A DNA stretch of 64,000 nucleotides from Streptomyces sp. JB150 (lineage in GTDB: Bacteria > Actinomycetota > Actinomycetes > Streptomycetales > Streptomycetaceae). The DNA is taken from contig NZ_CP049780.1 in assembly GCF_011193355.1 (NCBI RefSeq), positions 5,910,445 to 5,974,444 on the forward strand, written 5' to 3'. The notes below the pieces were generated by a model. The model was not told the origin of the DNA. It saw only the letters and a list, made by a program, of their open reading frames with translations, and made no database searches. The translations under genes and the position numbers were made by a program. Positions within the stretch are counted from its first letter, which is position 1, and each line of letters begins with the position of its first letter. This document shows, in pieces, positions 41,927-50,975 of the stretch.

Positions 41927-43959
41927 ATCCGGCGGCCGTGCGCGTCCGGCACCCCCGACTTGCGGAAGAAGTAGCTGTTGACCTGGTCCCGCCACTCCCG
42001 GGCGCTCCGCAGCTGCTCCTCGTACCGCTCCGCCACGCGCGCGTGCCGCCCCGGCTCCACCAGGTCCGCCAGCGAGGCCCACACCCGGCGGGCCTCCTCC
42101 ACCTCCTCGACACCCTCGAAGTGGGTGTCGTAGATGTGCTGGATCACCGTCTTCCCGCTGTGCAGGACGTGGTCGTAGGACACGTGGTGGAAGAACAGCA
42201 GCAGCTCGTCGGGGCAGGTGTCCGGGGACTCGTACAGCTCTGACCAGGGCTTGGCGTACTGCGCGGCGTAACCGGTTCCGGTGGCGCGGCTGCGGTCGAC
42301 GCCGACGCCGTCCCGGTCGGCGAAGTGGTAAGTGCCCCACGGGCTGTACTCGTAGCCGTCGACGCTCGGCCCGTAGTGGTGCCCCGGCTGGACCATGAAG
42401 CCGACGCCGAGCGGGGCGGTGTACTTCTCGTACGTCCGCCACGAGTCCTTCAGCACCGCGTACACCCCGGCCCGCAGCCGCTCGGGCTCCGGGCTGCGCT
42501 CGGGCGTGAAGGTCAGGTCGATCCACTCGCCGAGGAGCCGGTAGGGGTTGGCGCCGGGCTCCCAGCCGAGCCGGCCGACCGCGTAGAGGTTGGCCTGGGC
42601 GAGGGGGTGGCCCGTCCAGTAGGGGTCGTCCCCGGCGTTGGAGACGGCGACCAGACCACCGCGCGCCAGCTCCGCCACGGTGGGCGTGCCTTCCCCCTGC
42701 GGGCGGAACCGCAAGACCTCGCTCCACATGGGGGCCAGCGCGCACACGTGCCGCTGCTGCCCGGTGTACTCCTGGGTGGCCTGGATCTCCACCGCGATCC
42801 GGGTGGCCGGCATCGCCCCGATGACGGAGGAGACCGGCTCGCGGACCTGGAAGTCCATCGGGCCGTGCTTGACCTGGAGGACGGCGTTGTCGCGGAAGGC
42901 GCCGTCGAGCGGCGTGAAGTGGTCGTGGGCGGCCCGCGCCCGGTCCGTGGAGCGGTCCCGCCAGTCCTGGCGGTGGTCGTAGACGAAGGCCCGCCAGTGC
43001 ACGGTGCCGCCGTACGGGGCGAGCGCGTCGGCGAGCAGGTTCGCGCCGTCGGCGTGCGTGCGGCCGTAGGCGAACGGGCCCGGCTGCCCCTCCGAGTCCG
43101 CCTTCACGACGTAGCCGCCGAAGTCCGGTATCGCCGCGTACACCCGCCCGGTCGCCTCCGCCCACCAGGCGCGCACCGCCGGATCGAGCGGGTCGGCGGT
43201 GGGCAGGCCGCCGAGGACGACGGGCGCCGCGAACGTCACCGACAGATGGGTGCGGATGCCGTACGGGCGCAACGCCCGCGCCAGGCCGGCGACCTCGCCG
43301 AGCCGGTCGGTGAGCAGCCGGGCCTCCTCCGCGTGCACGTTCACGTTGTTCAGGGCGAGCGCGTTGATCCCGCCGGCGGCCAGCAGCCGCCCGTACGCCC
43401 GGACGCGGTCGAGGTCGGCGCGCGAGCCGCGCGCCGCGCCGTCCCGCCAGAACAGCGAACCGCCCGCGTAGCCGCGCTCCACCTGGCCCATCACCGGGTG
43501 CACCGAGACGTTGTCCCAGTGGTTGAGCATGCGCAGGGCGAGCGCGGGGCGGTGCGCCTGGCGCTGCCGGTCGCGGTCGAAGGCGGTCCGGCCGAGGCGT
43601 ACGACGTGGAAGAGGCCGTGGAGCAGGCCGTGCGGGGCGGCGGCGGTGACCGTGGTGCGGCCGCCGGCCCGCTCCAGGAAGAAGCCCTCCTCGCCGAGCC
43701 GGTCCAGGTGTTCGCGGCGGGTGCGCAGCAGCAGGTCGTACGGCCCGGCGGGGTCCGGGCCGTCCACGCGGGCGGCCTCGCCGCCGAACTCGGCGCAGGC
43801 CGCCGTCACTTCGCCCCACACCGTGTCGGCGAGCAGCCCGTCGCCGTGGACGAGGACGCGGCGGGAGCCGAGGGCGCGGAAGGCCTCCGGGGGCAGCCAG
43901 GCGGGGTCCGAAGCGGTGGCGGACGCTGAGGCCGCGGTGGACGCGGTGGACGCGGTCAA
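41920..43959 (-). CDS. GH67 alpha-glucuronidase
   Basis: Removes 4-O-methyl-glucuronic acid from xylo-oligosaccharides. The 679-residue product has GH67 hallmarks: LALRMLNHWDNVSV, GINALALNNVNVHAEEA, GGYVVKADSEGQPGP (acid Glu region), WRAFVYDHRQDWRDRSTDRA, NAVLQVKHGPMDFQVREP and WGTYHFADRDGVGVDRS. The only suitable start is TTG 43959, preceded by a G-run, giving a Thr/Ala/Ser-rich leader of about 18 residues. No signal peptide. It is transcribed towards the sugar operon. The role agrees with GH39, CE7 and the importer. Confidence 0.94.
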   Translation of the reverse strand: MTASTASTAASASATASDPAWLPPEAFRALGSRRVLVHGDGLLADTVWGEVTAACAEFGGEAARVDGPDPAGPYDLLLRTRREHLDRLGEEGFFLERAGGRTTVTAAAPHGLLHGLFHVVRLGRTAFDRDRQRQAHRPALALRMLNHWDNVSVHPVMGQVERGYAGGSLFWRDGAARGSRADLDRVRAYGRLLAAGGINALALNNVNVHAEEARLLTDRLGEVAGLARALRPYGIRTHLSVTFAAPVVLGGLPTADPLDPAVRAWWAEATGRVYAAIPDFGGYVVKADSEGQPGPFAYGRTHADGANLLADALAPYGGTVHWRAFVYDHRQDWRDRSTDRARAAHDHFTPLDGAFRDNAVLQVKHGPMDFQVREPVSSVIGAMPATRIAVEIQATQEYTGQQRHVCALAPMWSEVLRFRPQGEGTPTVAELARGGLVAVSNAGDDPYWTGHPLAQANLYAVGRLGWEPGANPYRLLGEWIDLTFTPERSPEPERLRAGVYAVLKDSWRTYEKYTAPLGVGFMVQPGHHYGPSVDGYEYSPWGTYHFADRDGVGVDRSRATGTGYAAQYAKPWSELYESPDTCPDELLLFFHHVSYDHVLHSGKTVIQHIYDTHFEGVEEVEEARRVWASLADLVEPGRHARVAERYEEQLRSAREWRDQVNSYFFRKSGVPDAHGRRIY

Positions 43960-44041
43960 CGGAACCCCCCGGGGTGCGCGGTCGGCGGGGAAAGTATCGC
44001 CCGTGGGCGGGGCGAGCGGGAGGGGGCGTACACCTGGGTGG

Positions 44042-45499
44042 TCATCCCCCAGGGGGTGTCTGGGACGGCATCGGCAGCCGTACCGTGAACTCCGTCCGGC
44101 CCGGCTCGCTCGCCACCTCGATCGTCCCGCCGTGCGCCCGCACCAGGGAGGCGGCGACGGACAGGCCGAGGCCGCTGCCCCCGCGGTCGCGGCTGCGGGC
44201 CTTGTCCACGCGGTAGAAGCGGTCGAAGACCCGGTCCCGGTCGGCGGCGGGGATACCGGGCCCCGCGTCGGTGACCCGGACCACGGCCGCCCCCGGCGCG
44301 ACCGAGACCTCCGCGCACACCGCGGTCCCCGCCGGGGTGTGCACGGCCGCGTTGGTGAGCAGATTGTCCAGCACCTGCCGGACGCGCTGCGGATCGAGCC
44401 GCAGCCGCACCGGGCCGCCCCCGGTCCGCACGGTCAGCGGACGGTCCGGGTGACCGGCCCGGAAGGCGTCCGCGGCCTGCTCCACCAGCTCCGTCAGATC
44501 CGCCTCGGTCATCCGCAGCGGCGTCTCCGCCTCGGCCGCGTCGAGCCGGGCGAGCAGCAGCAGATCGTCCAGCAGGAACCCCATCCGGGCGGCCTCGGCG
44601 CGCAGCCGCGCCAGGTGCCTCTCGCGTTCCCCGGGCGCGTTGGCGGCGGCGTACTGGAACAGGTCGGCGTAGCCGCGCACGGACATCAGCGGGGTGCGCA
44701 GCTCGTGCGAGGCGTCCGCGACGAACCGGCGCAGCCGCCGCTCGGCCTCCGCGCGCACCGCGAGCGAGTCGTCGATGTGCTCCAGCATGGCGTTGAACGC
44801 GGTGCGCAGCTCCTCCACCTCCGGCCCGCCCCCGGCGCGCGGCGCGCGCAGCGGCAGCCGGGCCGCCGACTCGGACAGATCGTGCGAGGCGATGCCGTGC
44901 GCGGTGCGCGCCATGTCGCTGAGCGGCTTCAGCCCGCGCCGCAGCATCCGGCGGCCGAACACCACCAGCGCCAGCAGCGCCAGCCCGAACGCGACCGCCT
45001 GGATCCGGATCAGCCGTGCGACGGTGTCCTCGATCCCGTCCATCGGCGCGGCGCTCACCAGCACCACGCCGGGTTCGACCTCGCAGGCGCGCAGCCGGTA
45101 GGTGCCCGCGCCCTTCAGGTGCTCGGTGCGCACCAGCTCCGTGTGCGCGGCGGTCTGCGCCCGGGCCAGGGCGGTGAAGTCGCCGACGTCCGCCGGCAGG
45201 TCGCCGGGGTCCTCCGGCCGGCGCAGCACGGCGGTGCCGTCCGCCACGTCGTACACGGCGTAGTACCAGCTGTAGTACTTCTTCCCGGACAGCGTGCCGT
45301 AGTCCGCGATGCTCTTCGACTGGGCGACCTGGCCCTGTGCCAGCTGCGTGTCGAGCTGGGCCGCCAGATAGTCCCGCATGGACGTGGTCAAGGCCGTGCC
45401 GACGACCGCGAAGACCGCCAGCGCCAGCGCGCCCAGGCCCAGCGCCAGCCGGGTGCCGAGCCGCAGGCGCCGGTAGCCGCCGGACAGCCGCCGGATCAC
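44042..45499 (-). CDS. Sensor histidine kinase (two-component)
   Basis: OmpR-partner sensor kinase, 485 residues. GTG 45499 overlaps the response regulator stop (GTGA). TM1 is LALGLGALALAVFAVVGTAL and TM2 is AVAFGLALLALVVFG, with an extracytoplasmic sensor region of about 120 residues rich in Tyr/Ala. A HAMP segment follows, then HisKA with the phosphorylated His in FVADASHELRTPLMSVRG. N box (QVLDNLLTNAAVHT), G1 (VTDAGPGIP), F (FDRFYR) and G2 (GGSGLGLSVAASLV) complete the ATPase. Its targets probably include the divergent flavin electron-transfer operon. Confidence 0.95.
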   Translation of the reverse strand: MIRRLSGGYRRLRLGTRLALGLGALALAVFAVVGTALTTSMRDYLAAQLDTQLAQGQVAQSKSIADYGTLSGKKYYSWYYAVYDVADGTAVLRRPEDPGDLPADVGDFTALARAQTAAHTELVRTEHLKGAGTYRLRACEVEPGVVLVSAAPMDGIEDTVARLIRIQAVAFGLALLALVVFGRRMLRRGLKPLSDMARTAHGIASHDLSESAARLPLRAPRAGGGPEVEELRTAFNAMLEHIDDSLAVRAEAERRLRRFVADASHELRTPLMSVRGYADLFQYAAANAPGERERHLARLRAEAARMGFLLDDLLLLARLDAAEAETPLRMTEADLTELVEQAADAFRAGHPDRPLTVRTGGGPVRLRLDPQRVRQVLDNLLTNAAVHTPAGTAVCAEVSVAPGAAVVRVTDAGPGIPAADRDRVFDRFYRVDKARSRDRGGSGLGLSVAASLVRAHGGTIEVASEPGRTEFTVRLPMPSQTPPGG

Positions 45500-46188
45500 T
45501 CGGATGCCTGCCGGACGACGTAGCCGAAGCCGCGCACGGTGTGGATGAGCTGGCCGCGGCCGGCCTCGTCCAGCTTGCGGCGCAGCCGGCTGACGACCAG
45601 CTCGACCACGTTGGAGCGGCCGCCGAAGCCGTACTCCCACACGTGGTCGAGGATCTGCGCCTTGGTCAGCACGGTCGGCGACCTGCGCATCAGATAGCGC
45701 AGCACCTCGTACTCGGTGGGGGTGAGCGTCAGCAGCGTCCCGTCGCGCCGCACCTCCCGGGTGTCCTCGTCCATCGTGAGGTCCCCGACCCGCAGCACCG
45801 ACCGCTGGAAGCCGGGGCCGGCGCTGCGCCGCAGCACGGTCCGCAGCCGGGCCATCAGCTCCTCCACCGCGAACGGTTTGACCAGGTAGTCGTCGCCGCC
45901 CCGGGTCAGCCCCGCCACCCGGTCGGCGACGCCGTCGCGCGCGGTGAGGAACACCACCGGCACCATCGTGCCCGAGGCGCGCAGCCGGTCCAGGACGCCG
46001 AATCCGTCCACGTCGGGCAGCATCAGATCGAGCACCACGATGTCCGGGCGGAACTCGGCCGCCCGGCGCAGCGCCTGCTCGCCGGTGTTCGCGGTGACGG
46101 CCTCCCAGCCCTCGTAGCGGGCGACGGTGGCGACGAGGTCGGCGATGGGCGGATCGTCGTCCACGACGAGCAGTCGTACTTTCTCCAC
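45496..46188 (-). CDS. OmpR-family response regulator
   Basis: A 230-residue regulator. Receiver: LLVVDDDPPIADLV (acidic pocket), phospho-Asp in DIVVLDLMLPDVDG, Lys in DDYLVKPFAVEEL. Winged-helix DNA-binding domain: LTPTEYEVLRYLMRR, LDHVWEYGFGGRSNVVELVVSRLRRKL and IHTVRGFGYVVR. I chose GTG 46188; a longer in-frame leader is not protein-like. Co-transcribed with the sensor kinase through a GTGA overlap and divergent from the reductase gene at 46414. Confidence 0.94.
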   Translation of the reverse strand: MEKVRLLVVDDDPPIADLVATVARYEGWEAVTANTGEQALRRAAEFRPDIVVLDLMLPDVDGFGVLDRLRASGTMVPVVFLTARDGVADRVAGLTRGGDDYLVKPFAVEELMARLRTVLRRSAGPGFQRSVLRVGDLTMDEDTREVRRDGTLLTLTPTEYEVLRYLMRRSPTVLTKAQILDHVWEYGFGGRSNVVELVVSRLRRKLDEAGRGQLIHTVRGFGYVVRQASE

Positions 46189-46413
46189 CCGCTCATACTG
46201 CGGGACACACCCGGACGGACCAGCCCCGCGTGCGACTCCGGCACCGATCGATACACACTTGAAAGTTGTACGACAGGTAATCGACAGCGCCGGGCGGCCA
46301 AGCTCGGTGTCCACGGCTCCGAACCCCCCGGCGCCCGCGGCTCCGGACCACTCGGTGCCCCGGCCCCGGACCACTCGGTGCCCTCATGGCCCTCGACCCA
46401 GGAGTTGCCGTCC

Positions 46414-47751
46414 GTGACGACCGTCCAATCGCCTCCCCGGCCCCCCACGGCGACACGCCCCCGGGTGGTGGCCCGCACCGGTCTGTACGCCGTGCTCGCC
46501 GCCAACGCGGCCCTCGTGACCGTCTTCTTCGTCCAGGCCGGCTTCGCCGCCAACGCGCTCGTCGTGCTGGGCCGCGCCGCCGGCCTGTACGGCGCGCTGC
46601 TCATGGCCTTCCAGCTGCTGCTGGTGGCCCGGCTGCCCTGGCTGGACCGCCGGATCGGCATGGACCGGCTCACCCTGTGGCACCGCTGGACCGGCTTCGC
46701 GCTGCTGTGGACGCTGCTCGGGCACGCCGTGTTCATCACCCTCGGCTACGCCGACTCCTCCGGGCTGGACCCGGTGAACCAGCTCGTGGACCTCGCCGAG
46801 ACCACCCAGGGCGTGCTCCGCGCGGTGGCCGCCCTCGCCCTGCTCCTCGTCGTCGGCACCGTCTCGGTCCGCTTCGCCCGCCGCCGGCTCGCCTACGAGA
46901 CCTGGCACTTCGTCCACCTGTACACCTACCTCGCGGTCGTCCTCGCCTTCTCCCACCAGGTCGCCACCGGCACCACCTTCGTCGCCTCGCCCGCCGCCAC
47001 CGCCTACTGGTGGACCCTGTGGGGCGCCGCCCTCGGCGCGGTGCTGCTCGGCCGCGTGCTCCTGCCCCTGTGGCGGAACCTGCGCCACCGGCTGCGCGTC
47101 TCGGCCGTCGTCCCGGAGAACGACGACGTGGTCTCCGTGTACGTCACCGGCCGCGACCTCGACCGGCTGCCCGCCCGCGCGGGCCAGTTCTTCCTCTGGC
47201 GGTTCCTCACCCGCGACCGCTGGTGGCAGGCCAACCCGTTCTCCCTGTCGGCGGCGCCCGACGGCCGCACCCTGCGGCTGACCGTGAAGGCGGCCGGCGA
47301 CGGCAGCGCCGCCCTGCGGCACCTGCGGGTCGGCACCCGGGTGTTCGCCGAGGGCCCCTACGGGGCGTTCACCACCCTGCACCGCACCCGTCCCGACGCC
47401 CTCCTCGTCGCCGGCGGCGTCGGCGTGACCCCCATCCGGGCGCTGCTGGAGGAACTGCACGGCCACGCCGTCGTCCTCTACCGGGTCACCACCGAACGCG
47501 ACGCCGTCCTCCTCGACGAACTGCGCGAGCTGGCCCACGCCAAGGGCGCCGAGCTGTACCTGGTCACCGGCCCCGCCACCCCCGACCGACTGGCCCCGGC
47601 CGAACTGGCCCGCCTGGTCCCCGACATCGCCGACCGCGACGTCTACCTCTGCGGCCCGCCCGGCATGACCGCGGCGGTCCGGCGCAGCCTGCGCGAGCTG
47701 GGCGTGTCCGCCCCGCAGATCCACTTCGAGCGCTTCAGCCTGGCCGGATGA
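46414..47751 (+). CDS. Ferric-reductase-like membrane flavoprotein
   Basis: Membrane oxidoreductase, 445 residues from GTG 46414 (AGGAG nine bases upstream). An N-terminal six-helix ferric reductase/cytochrome b-like domain contains His pairs (TLWHRWTGFALLWTLLGHAVF and YETWHFVHLYTYLAVVLAFSHQ). A ferredoxin-reductase domain follows with FAD segments RAGQFFLWRFLT and WWQANPFSLSAAP, and the NAD(P) motif ALLVAGGVGVTPIRALLEEL. VYLCGPPGMTAAVRRSL is near the end. It probably passes electrons from NAD(P)H across the membrane to the flavinylated protein encoded next. Confidence 0.92.
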   Translation: MTTVQSPPRPPTATRPRVVARTGLYAVLAANAALVTVFFVQAGFAANALVVLGRAAGLYGALLMAFQLLLVARLPWLDRRIGMDRLTLWHRWTGFALLWTLLGHAVFITLGYADSSGLDPVNQLVDLAETTQGVLRAVAALALLLVVGTVSVRFARRRLAYETWHFVHLYTYLAVVLAFSHQVATGTTFVASPAATAYWWTLWGAALGAVLLGRVLLPLWRNLRHRLRVSAVVPENDDVVSVYVTGRDLDRLPARAGQFFLWRFLTRDRWWQANPFSLSAAPDGRTLRLTVKAAGDGSAALRHLRVGTRVFAEGPYGAFTTLHRTRPDALLVAGGVGVTPIRALLEELHGHAVVLYRVTTERDAVLLDELRELAHAKGAELYLVTGPATPDRLAPAELARLVPDIADRDVYLCGPPGMTAAVRRSLRELGVSAPQIHFERFSLAG

Positions 47752-47770
47752 GCCGGATGAGGGGAACACC

Positions 47771-48172
47771 GTGAAACGAGCACTGCCCGTCCTGGTCCTG
47801 ACCGTCGCCGGCCTGGTCCCCGTCTGGCGCTACGCCCCCTCGCAGCAGTCCGCGTCCACCGACGAGGCCGCGGCCGCCCCCGCACCCGCCGCGTCGGCCC
47901 CCGCCGCCTCGTCCGGCGTCGTCGCCGGGCCGGTCGTGCCCACGGAGAAGGGCGACGTCCAGGTCGAGGTGACGTTCGCGGGGGAGCGGATCGCGGCGGT
48001 GCGGATGCTGCGGCAGCCGGCTCATCCGCAGACGGCGAACGCGGTGCCGCGGCTGATCGAGGAGACGCTGCGGGTGCAGAGCGCGGACATCGACACGGTG
48101 TCCGGCGCGACCATCACGAGCGACGGCTACCGGCAGTCCCTCCAGGCCGCCCTCGACGCCAGGGGGGCGTGA
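47771..48172 (+). CDS. FMN-binding domain protein
   Basis: Small extracytoplasmic flavoprotein, 133 residues from GTG 47771. N-terminal signal or anchor (ALPVLVLTVAGLVPVWRYA), an Ala/Pro-rich linker, then the FMN-binding domain with the flavinylation motif VSGATITSDGYRQSL; the Thr of SGAT is the residue modified by ApbE. It lies between the membrane reductase and apbE with 19-bp and 1-bp gaps. Confidence 0.92.
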   Translation: MKRALPVLVLTVAGLVPVWRYAPSQQSASTDEAAAAPAPAASAPAASSGVVAGPVVPTEKGDVQVEVTFAGERIAAVRMLRQPAHPQTANAVPRLIEETLRVQSADIDTVSGATITSDGYRQSLQAALDARGA

Positions 48173-48173
48173 C

Positions 48174-48923
48174 ATGCTCCAGCGGGTCGAACACGTGATG
48201 GGCTTCCCCGTCTCGCTGCGCATCGACGACACCGAGGTGCCCGACGGACTGGCGGACCGGGTGTACAGCCGGCTGCGCGAGGACGACGAGCGGTTCAGCC
48301 CGTTCCGGCCCGACAGCGAGGTGTCCCGGCTGGACCGGGGCGAGATCGCACCGCACGCCGTCAGCGCCGGCCTCGCCGAGGTGCTGGCCATCGGTGAGCG
48401 GTACCGGGTCGCCACCGGCGGCGCCTTCGACGTCCGGGTGCCCGGACGCGGCCTCGACCCGTGCGCGGTCGTCAAGGGCTGGTCGGCGCAGCGGGCGGCC
48501 GGCCTGCTGACCGCCGCCGGGGTACGGCGGTTCTGCCTCAACGCCGGCGGCGACGTGATCGTCGCGGGCGGCACGGCCGAGGAGCCGTGGCGCGTGGGCG
48601 TACGCCACCCCGACCGCGCCGACCGGGTCTGCGCGGTGCTCGAACTCACCGATGGCGCGGTCGCCACCTCCGGCCGCTACGAGCGCGGCGACCACATCCT
48701 CGACGCCCGCACCGGCCGCCCCGCCACCGGCCTCCTCGCCGTCACCGTGGTCGCCCCCACCCTCACCGAGGCCGACACCGTCGCCACCGCCGCCTTCGCC
48801 CTCGGCCCCGACGGCATCGCCTGGGCGGCGGCGCGGCCCGGCTGCGAGGTGTACGCCGTCGACGCGGAGCGCAGGGTGCTGCGGACGGCGGGGATGCCGC
48901 TGGCGGCGGCCCCCGCCGCCTGA
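48174..48923 (+). CDS. apbE: FAD:protein FMN transferase
   Basis: ApbE-type flavin transferase, 249 residues. Segments RVEHVMGFPVSLRI, FSPFRPDSEVSRLDRGE, LDPCAVVKGWSAQRAAGLL, FCLNAGGDVIVAGG and GAVATSGRYERGDHILDARTG are typical; the last contains substrate and metal contacts. ATEADTVATAAFAL in the usual form (LTEADTVATAAFALG) marks the C-terminus. It begins one base after the FMN-binding protein stop and should flavinylate that protein. Confidence 0.95.
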   Translation: MLQRVEHVMGFPVSLRIDDTEVPDGLADRVYSRLREDDERFSPFRPDSEVSRLDRGEIAPHAVSAGLAEVLAIGERYRVATGGAFDVRVPGRGLDPCAVVKGWSAQRAAGLLTAAGVRRFCLNAGGDVIVAGGTAEEPWRVGVRHPDRADRVCAVLELTDGAVATSGRYERGDHILDARTGRPATGLLAVTVVAPTLTEADTVATAAFALGPDGIAWAAARPGCEVYAVDAERRVLRTAGMPLAAAPAA

Positions 48924-48986
48924 GCCGCTCTCGCCGTCTGAGCCGCTCTCGCCGTCTGAGCCGCTCTCGCCGTCTGAGCCGCCCGG
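48921..48986. repeat. 18-bp tandem repeat starting at the apbE stop codon
   Basis: TGAGCCGCTCTCGCCGTC occurs three times head-to-tail (48921-48938, 48939-48956, 48957-48974), and a fourth partial copy begins at 48975. The first TGA is the apbE stop. Because the unit is 18 bp, every copy supplies another in-frame stop. The remainder up to 49173 holds only the promoter of the next operon. Confidence 0.85.
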
Positions 48987-49173
48987 AGGCCCGCCACCCG
49001 CCGCCCGCCCTCGCGGGAGGCAACTGCCGTGTCCGCGGCGGGAATCCGCGGCGGGATGTTGATCCGCCCGCCACACAACGGGTCTAGACTCTCCCGGCAA
49101 CGGCCCGCCGCCGTGCCCGGCGGTCCCGGCGAGAGCGGACGGCAGCTGCCAGACCCGAAGGGTGTTCGGCGTT

Positions 49174-50322
49174 TTGATACGGATTGATGCAGTCACCAAG
49201 CGATACCCGGACGGCACGGTGGCGGTCGACCGGCTGTCACTGGAGATACCGGACCGTGCCATCACGGTCCTGGTCGGACCGTCCGGCTGCGGCAAGACGA
49301 CGACCCTGCGCATGATCAACAGGATGGTCGAACCGACCGAGGGAACGATTCTCCTCGACGGCGCCGACATCCGCCGGCGGCCCGTCAACGAACTGCGCCG
49401 CTCCATGGGATACGTCATCCAGCACGCCGGTCTCTTCCAGCACCGCACGATCGTCGACAACATCGCCACCGTGCCCCGCCTGCTCGGCTGGCGCAAGGAG
49501 AAGGCCCGCGCCCGGGCGAGGGAGCTGATGGAGCGCGTCGGCCTCGACCCCTCCCTCGCCCGCCGCTACCCCTACCAGCTCTCCGGCGGCCAGCAGCAAC
49601 GCGTCGGCGTGGCCCGCGCACTGGCCGCCGACCCGCCCGTCCTCCTCATGGACGAACCGTTCTCCGCCGTCGACCCGGTCGTCCGCAAGGGCCTGCAGGA
49701 CGAACTCCTGCGCTTGCAGGACGAGTTGGGCAAGACCATCGTCTTCGTCACCCACGACATCGACGAGGCCGTCAAGCTCGGCACGATGGTCGCCGTCCTG
49801 CGCACCGGCGGCCGGCTCGCCCAGTTCGCCCCGCCCGCCGAGCTGCTGTCGAACCCCGCGGACCCCTTCGTCGAGGACTTCCTCGGCGCCGACCGGGGCA
49901 TCCGCCGCCTCTCCTTCTTCTCCTCCTTTGGACTCGACCTGCTGACCGCGCCGATCGTCGCCGTCGACGCCACCGCCGAGCAGCTCGCCGCCCGCGCCGC
50001 CGCCGGCAGCCGGGAGGGCGTCCCTTACCTCCTCGTCACCGGAGTCGACGGCACCCCCCTCGGCTGGGCCGAGCCCGGTGACCTCACCGCCGGGGACATC
50101 CGCCCGGACCGGCTGCTGCCCTGCGGACGGCCGTTCACGGCCGGCACGGACTCGCTGCGGGCCGCCCTGGACTGCGCGGTGCTCTCGCCCACCGGCTGGG
50201 CGGTCGCCGTGGACGCCGAGGGCCGGGCCGCCGGCGTCGTCTCGCAGCAGGCCATCGGCGAGGCCATCCGCGGCGCCCACGCGGACGACGCCCGCCCGGC
50301 CGCCGCGAAGGCCGCGCGATGA
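49174..50322 (+). CDS. Osmoprotectant (betaine/choline) ABC transporter ATPase with CBS-like tail
   Basis: OpuCA/ProV-like ATPase. I prefer TTG 49174 (382 residues, begins like other OpuCA proteins IRIDAVTKRYPDGTVAVD). The GTG at 49162 overlaps the GAAGG ribosome binding site. Walker A GPSGCGKTTTLRMINRM, signature YQLSGGQQQRVGVARALA, Walker B PVLLMDEPFSAVDP. Residues about 260-375 are a CBS-type regulatory region (VDGTPLGWAEPGDLTAGDI, GWAVAVDAEGRAAGVVS) that could sense ionic strength. ATGA overlap with the first permease. Confidence 0.92.
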   Translation: MIRIDAVTKRYPDGTVAVDRLSLEIPDRAITVLVGPSGCGKTTTLRMINRMVEPTEGTILLDGADIRRRPVNELRRSMGYVIQHAGLFQHRTIVDNIATVPRLLGWRKEKARARARELMERVGLDPSLARRYPYQLSGGQQQRVGVARALAADPPVLLMDEPFSAVDPVVRKGLQDELLRLQDELGKTIVFVTHDIDEAVKLGTMVAVLRTGGRLAQFAPPAELLSNPADPFVEDFLGADRGIRRLSFFSSFGLDLLTAPIVAVDATAEQLAARAAAGSREGVPYLLVTGVDGTPLGWAEPGDLTAGDIRPDRLLPCGRPFTAGTDSLRAALDCAVLSPTGWAVAVDAEGRAAGVVSQQAIGEAIRGAHADDARPAAAKAAR

Positions 50323-50975
50323 GCGAGTTCTTCGACCTGCCGAGCGACCTGCAGAACAGCTATGCCGGACTGATCGTCCAGCATCTGCGCCTCGCGCTGG
50401 TCCCGGTGCTGGCCGGTCTGCTCGTGGCGCTGCCCGTCGCCCAGCTGTGCGTACGGCTGCGCTGGCTGTACCCGCCCGTGCTGTGGGCGACGACCGTCCT
50501 CTACGCCATCCCCTCGCTCGCCTTCTTCGTCGTCCTCATCGACTACACCGGCATGAGCGGGATCACCGTGATGATCCCGCTGGCCGTCTACAGTCTCGTG
50601 GTCTTCGTCCCGGCGCTCGTGGACGGCGTCCGCTCGGTGCCGAGGGAGACCCTGGACGCCGCCACCGCCATGGGCTTCGGCCCCGTACGCCGCTACCTCC
50701 AGGTGCAGTTGCCGATCGCCGCCCCCGCCGTCATCGCCGGCCTGCGGGTCGCCTCGGTCTCCAGCATCTCCTTGGTCAGCGTCGGCATGCTGATCGGCAA
50801 CCAGGGAGCCCTCGGCAACCTCCTCAACAGCGGCATGATCTACCACCAGCCGCGCCTGGTGTGGCTGTCGGTCGTCGGCACGGCCGTCCTCGCCCTCCTG
50901 GTGGACGCCGCGCTGATCCTGCTGCGGACGCTGATCACCCCCTGGATGCCCGCCGCGAAGGGTGCCGCCCGGTGA
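50319..50975 (+). CDS. Osmoprotectant ABC transporter permease
   Basis: OpuCB/ProW-like permease, 218 residues, about five helices. The typical C-terminal EAA-like loop is ETLDAATAMGFGPVRRYLQVQLPIAAPAV. Family segments YAIPSLAFFVVLIDYTG and GNQGALGNLLNSGMIY are present. It starts in an ATGA overlap with the ATPase and ends in a GTGA overlap with the next permease. Confidence 0.93.
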   Translation: MSEFFDLPSDLQNSYAGLIVQHLRLALVPVLAGLLVALPVAQLCVRLRWLYPPVLWATTVLYAIPSLAFFVVLIDYTGMSGITVMIPLAVYSLVVFVPALVDGVRSVPRETLDAATAMGFGPVRRYLQVQLPIAAPAVIAGLRVASVSSISLVSVGMLIGNQGALGNLLNSGMIYHQPRLVWLSVVGTAVLALLVDAALILLRTLITPWMPAAKGAAR

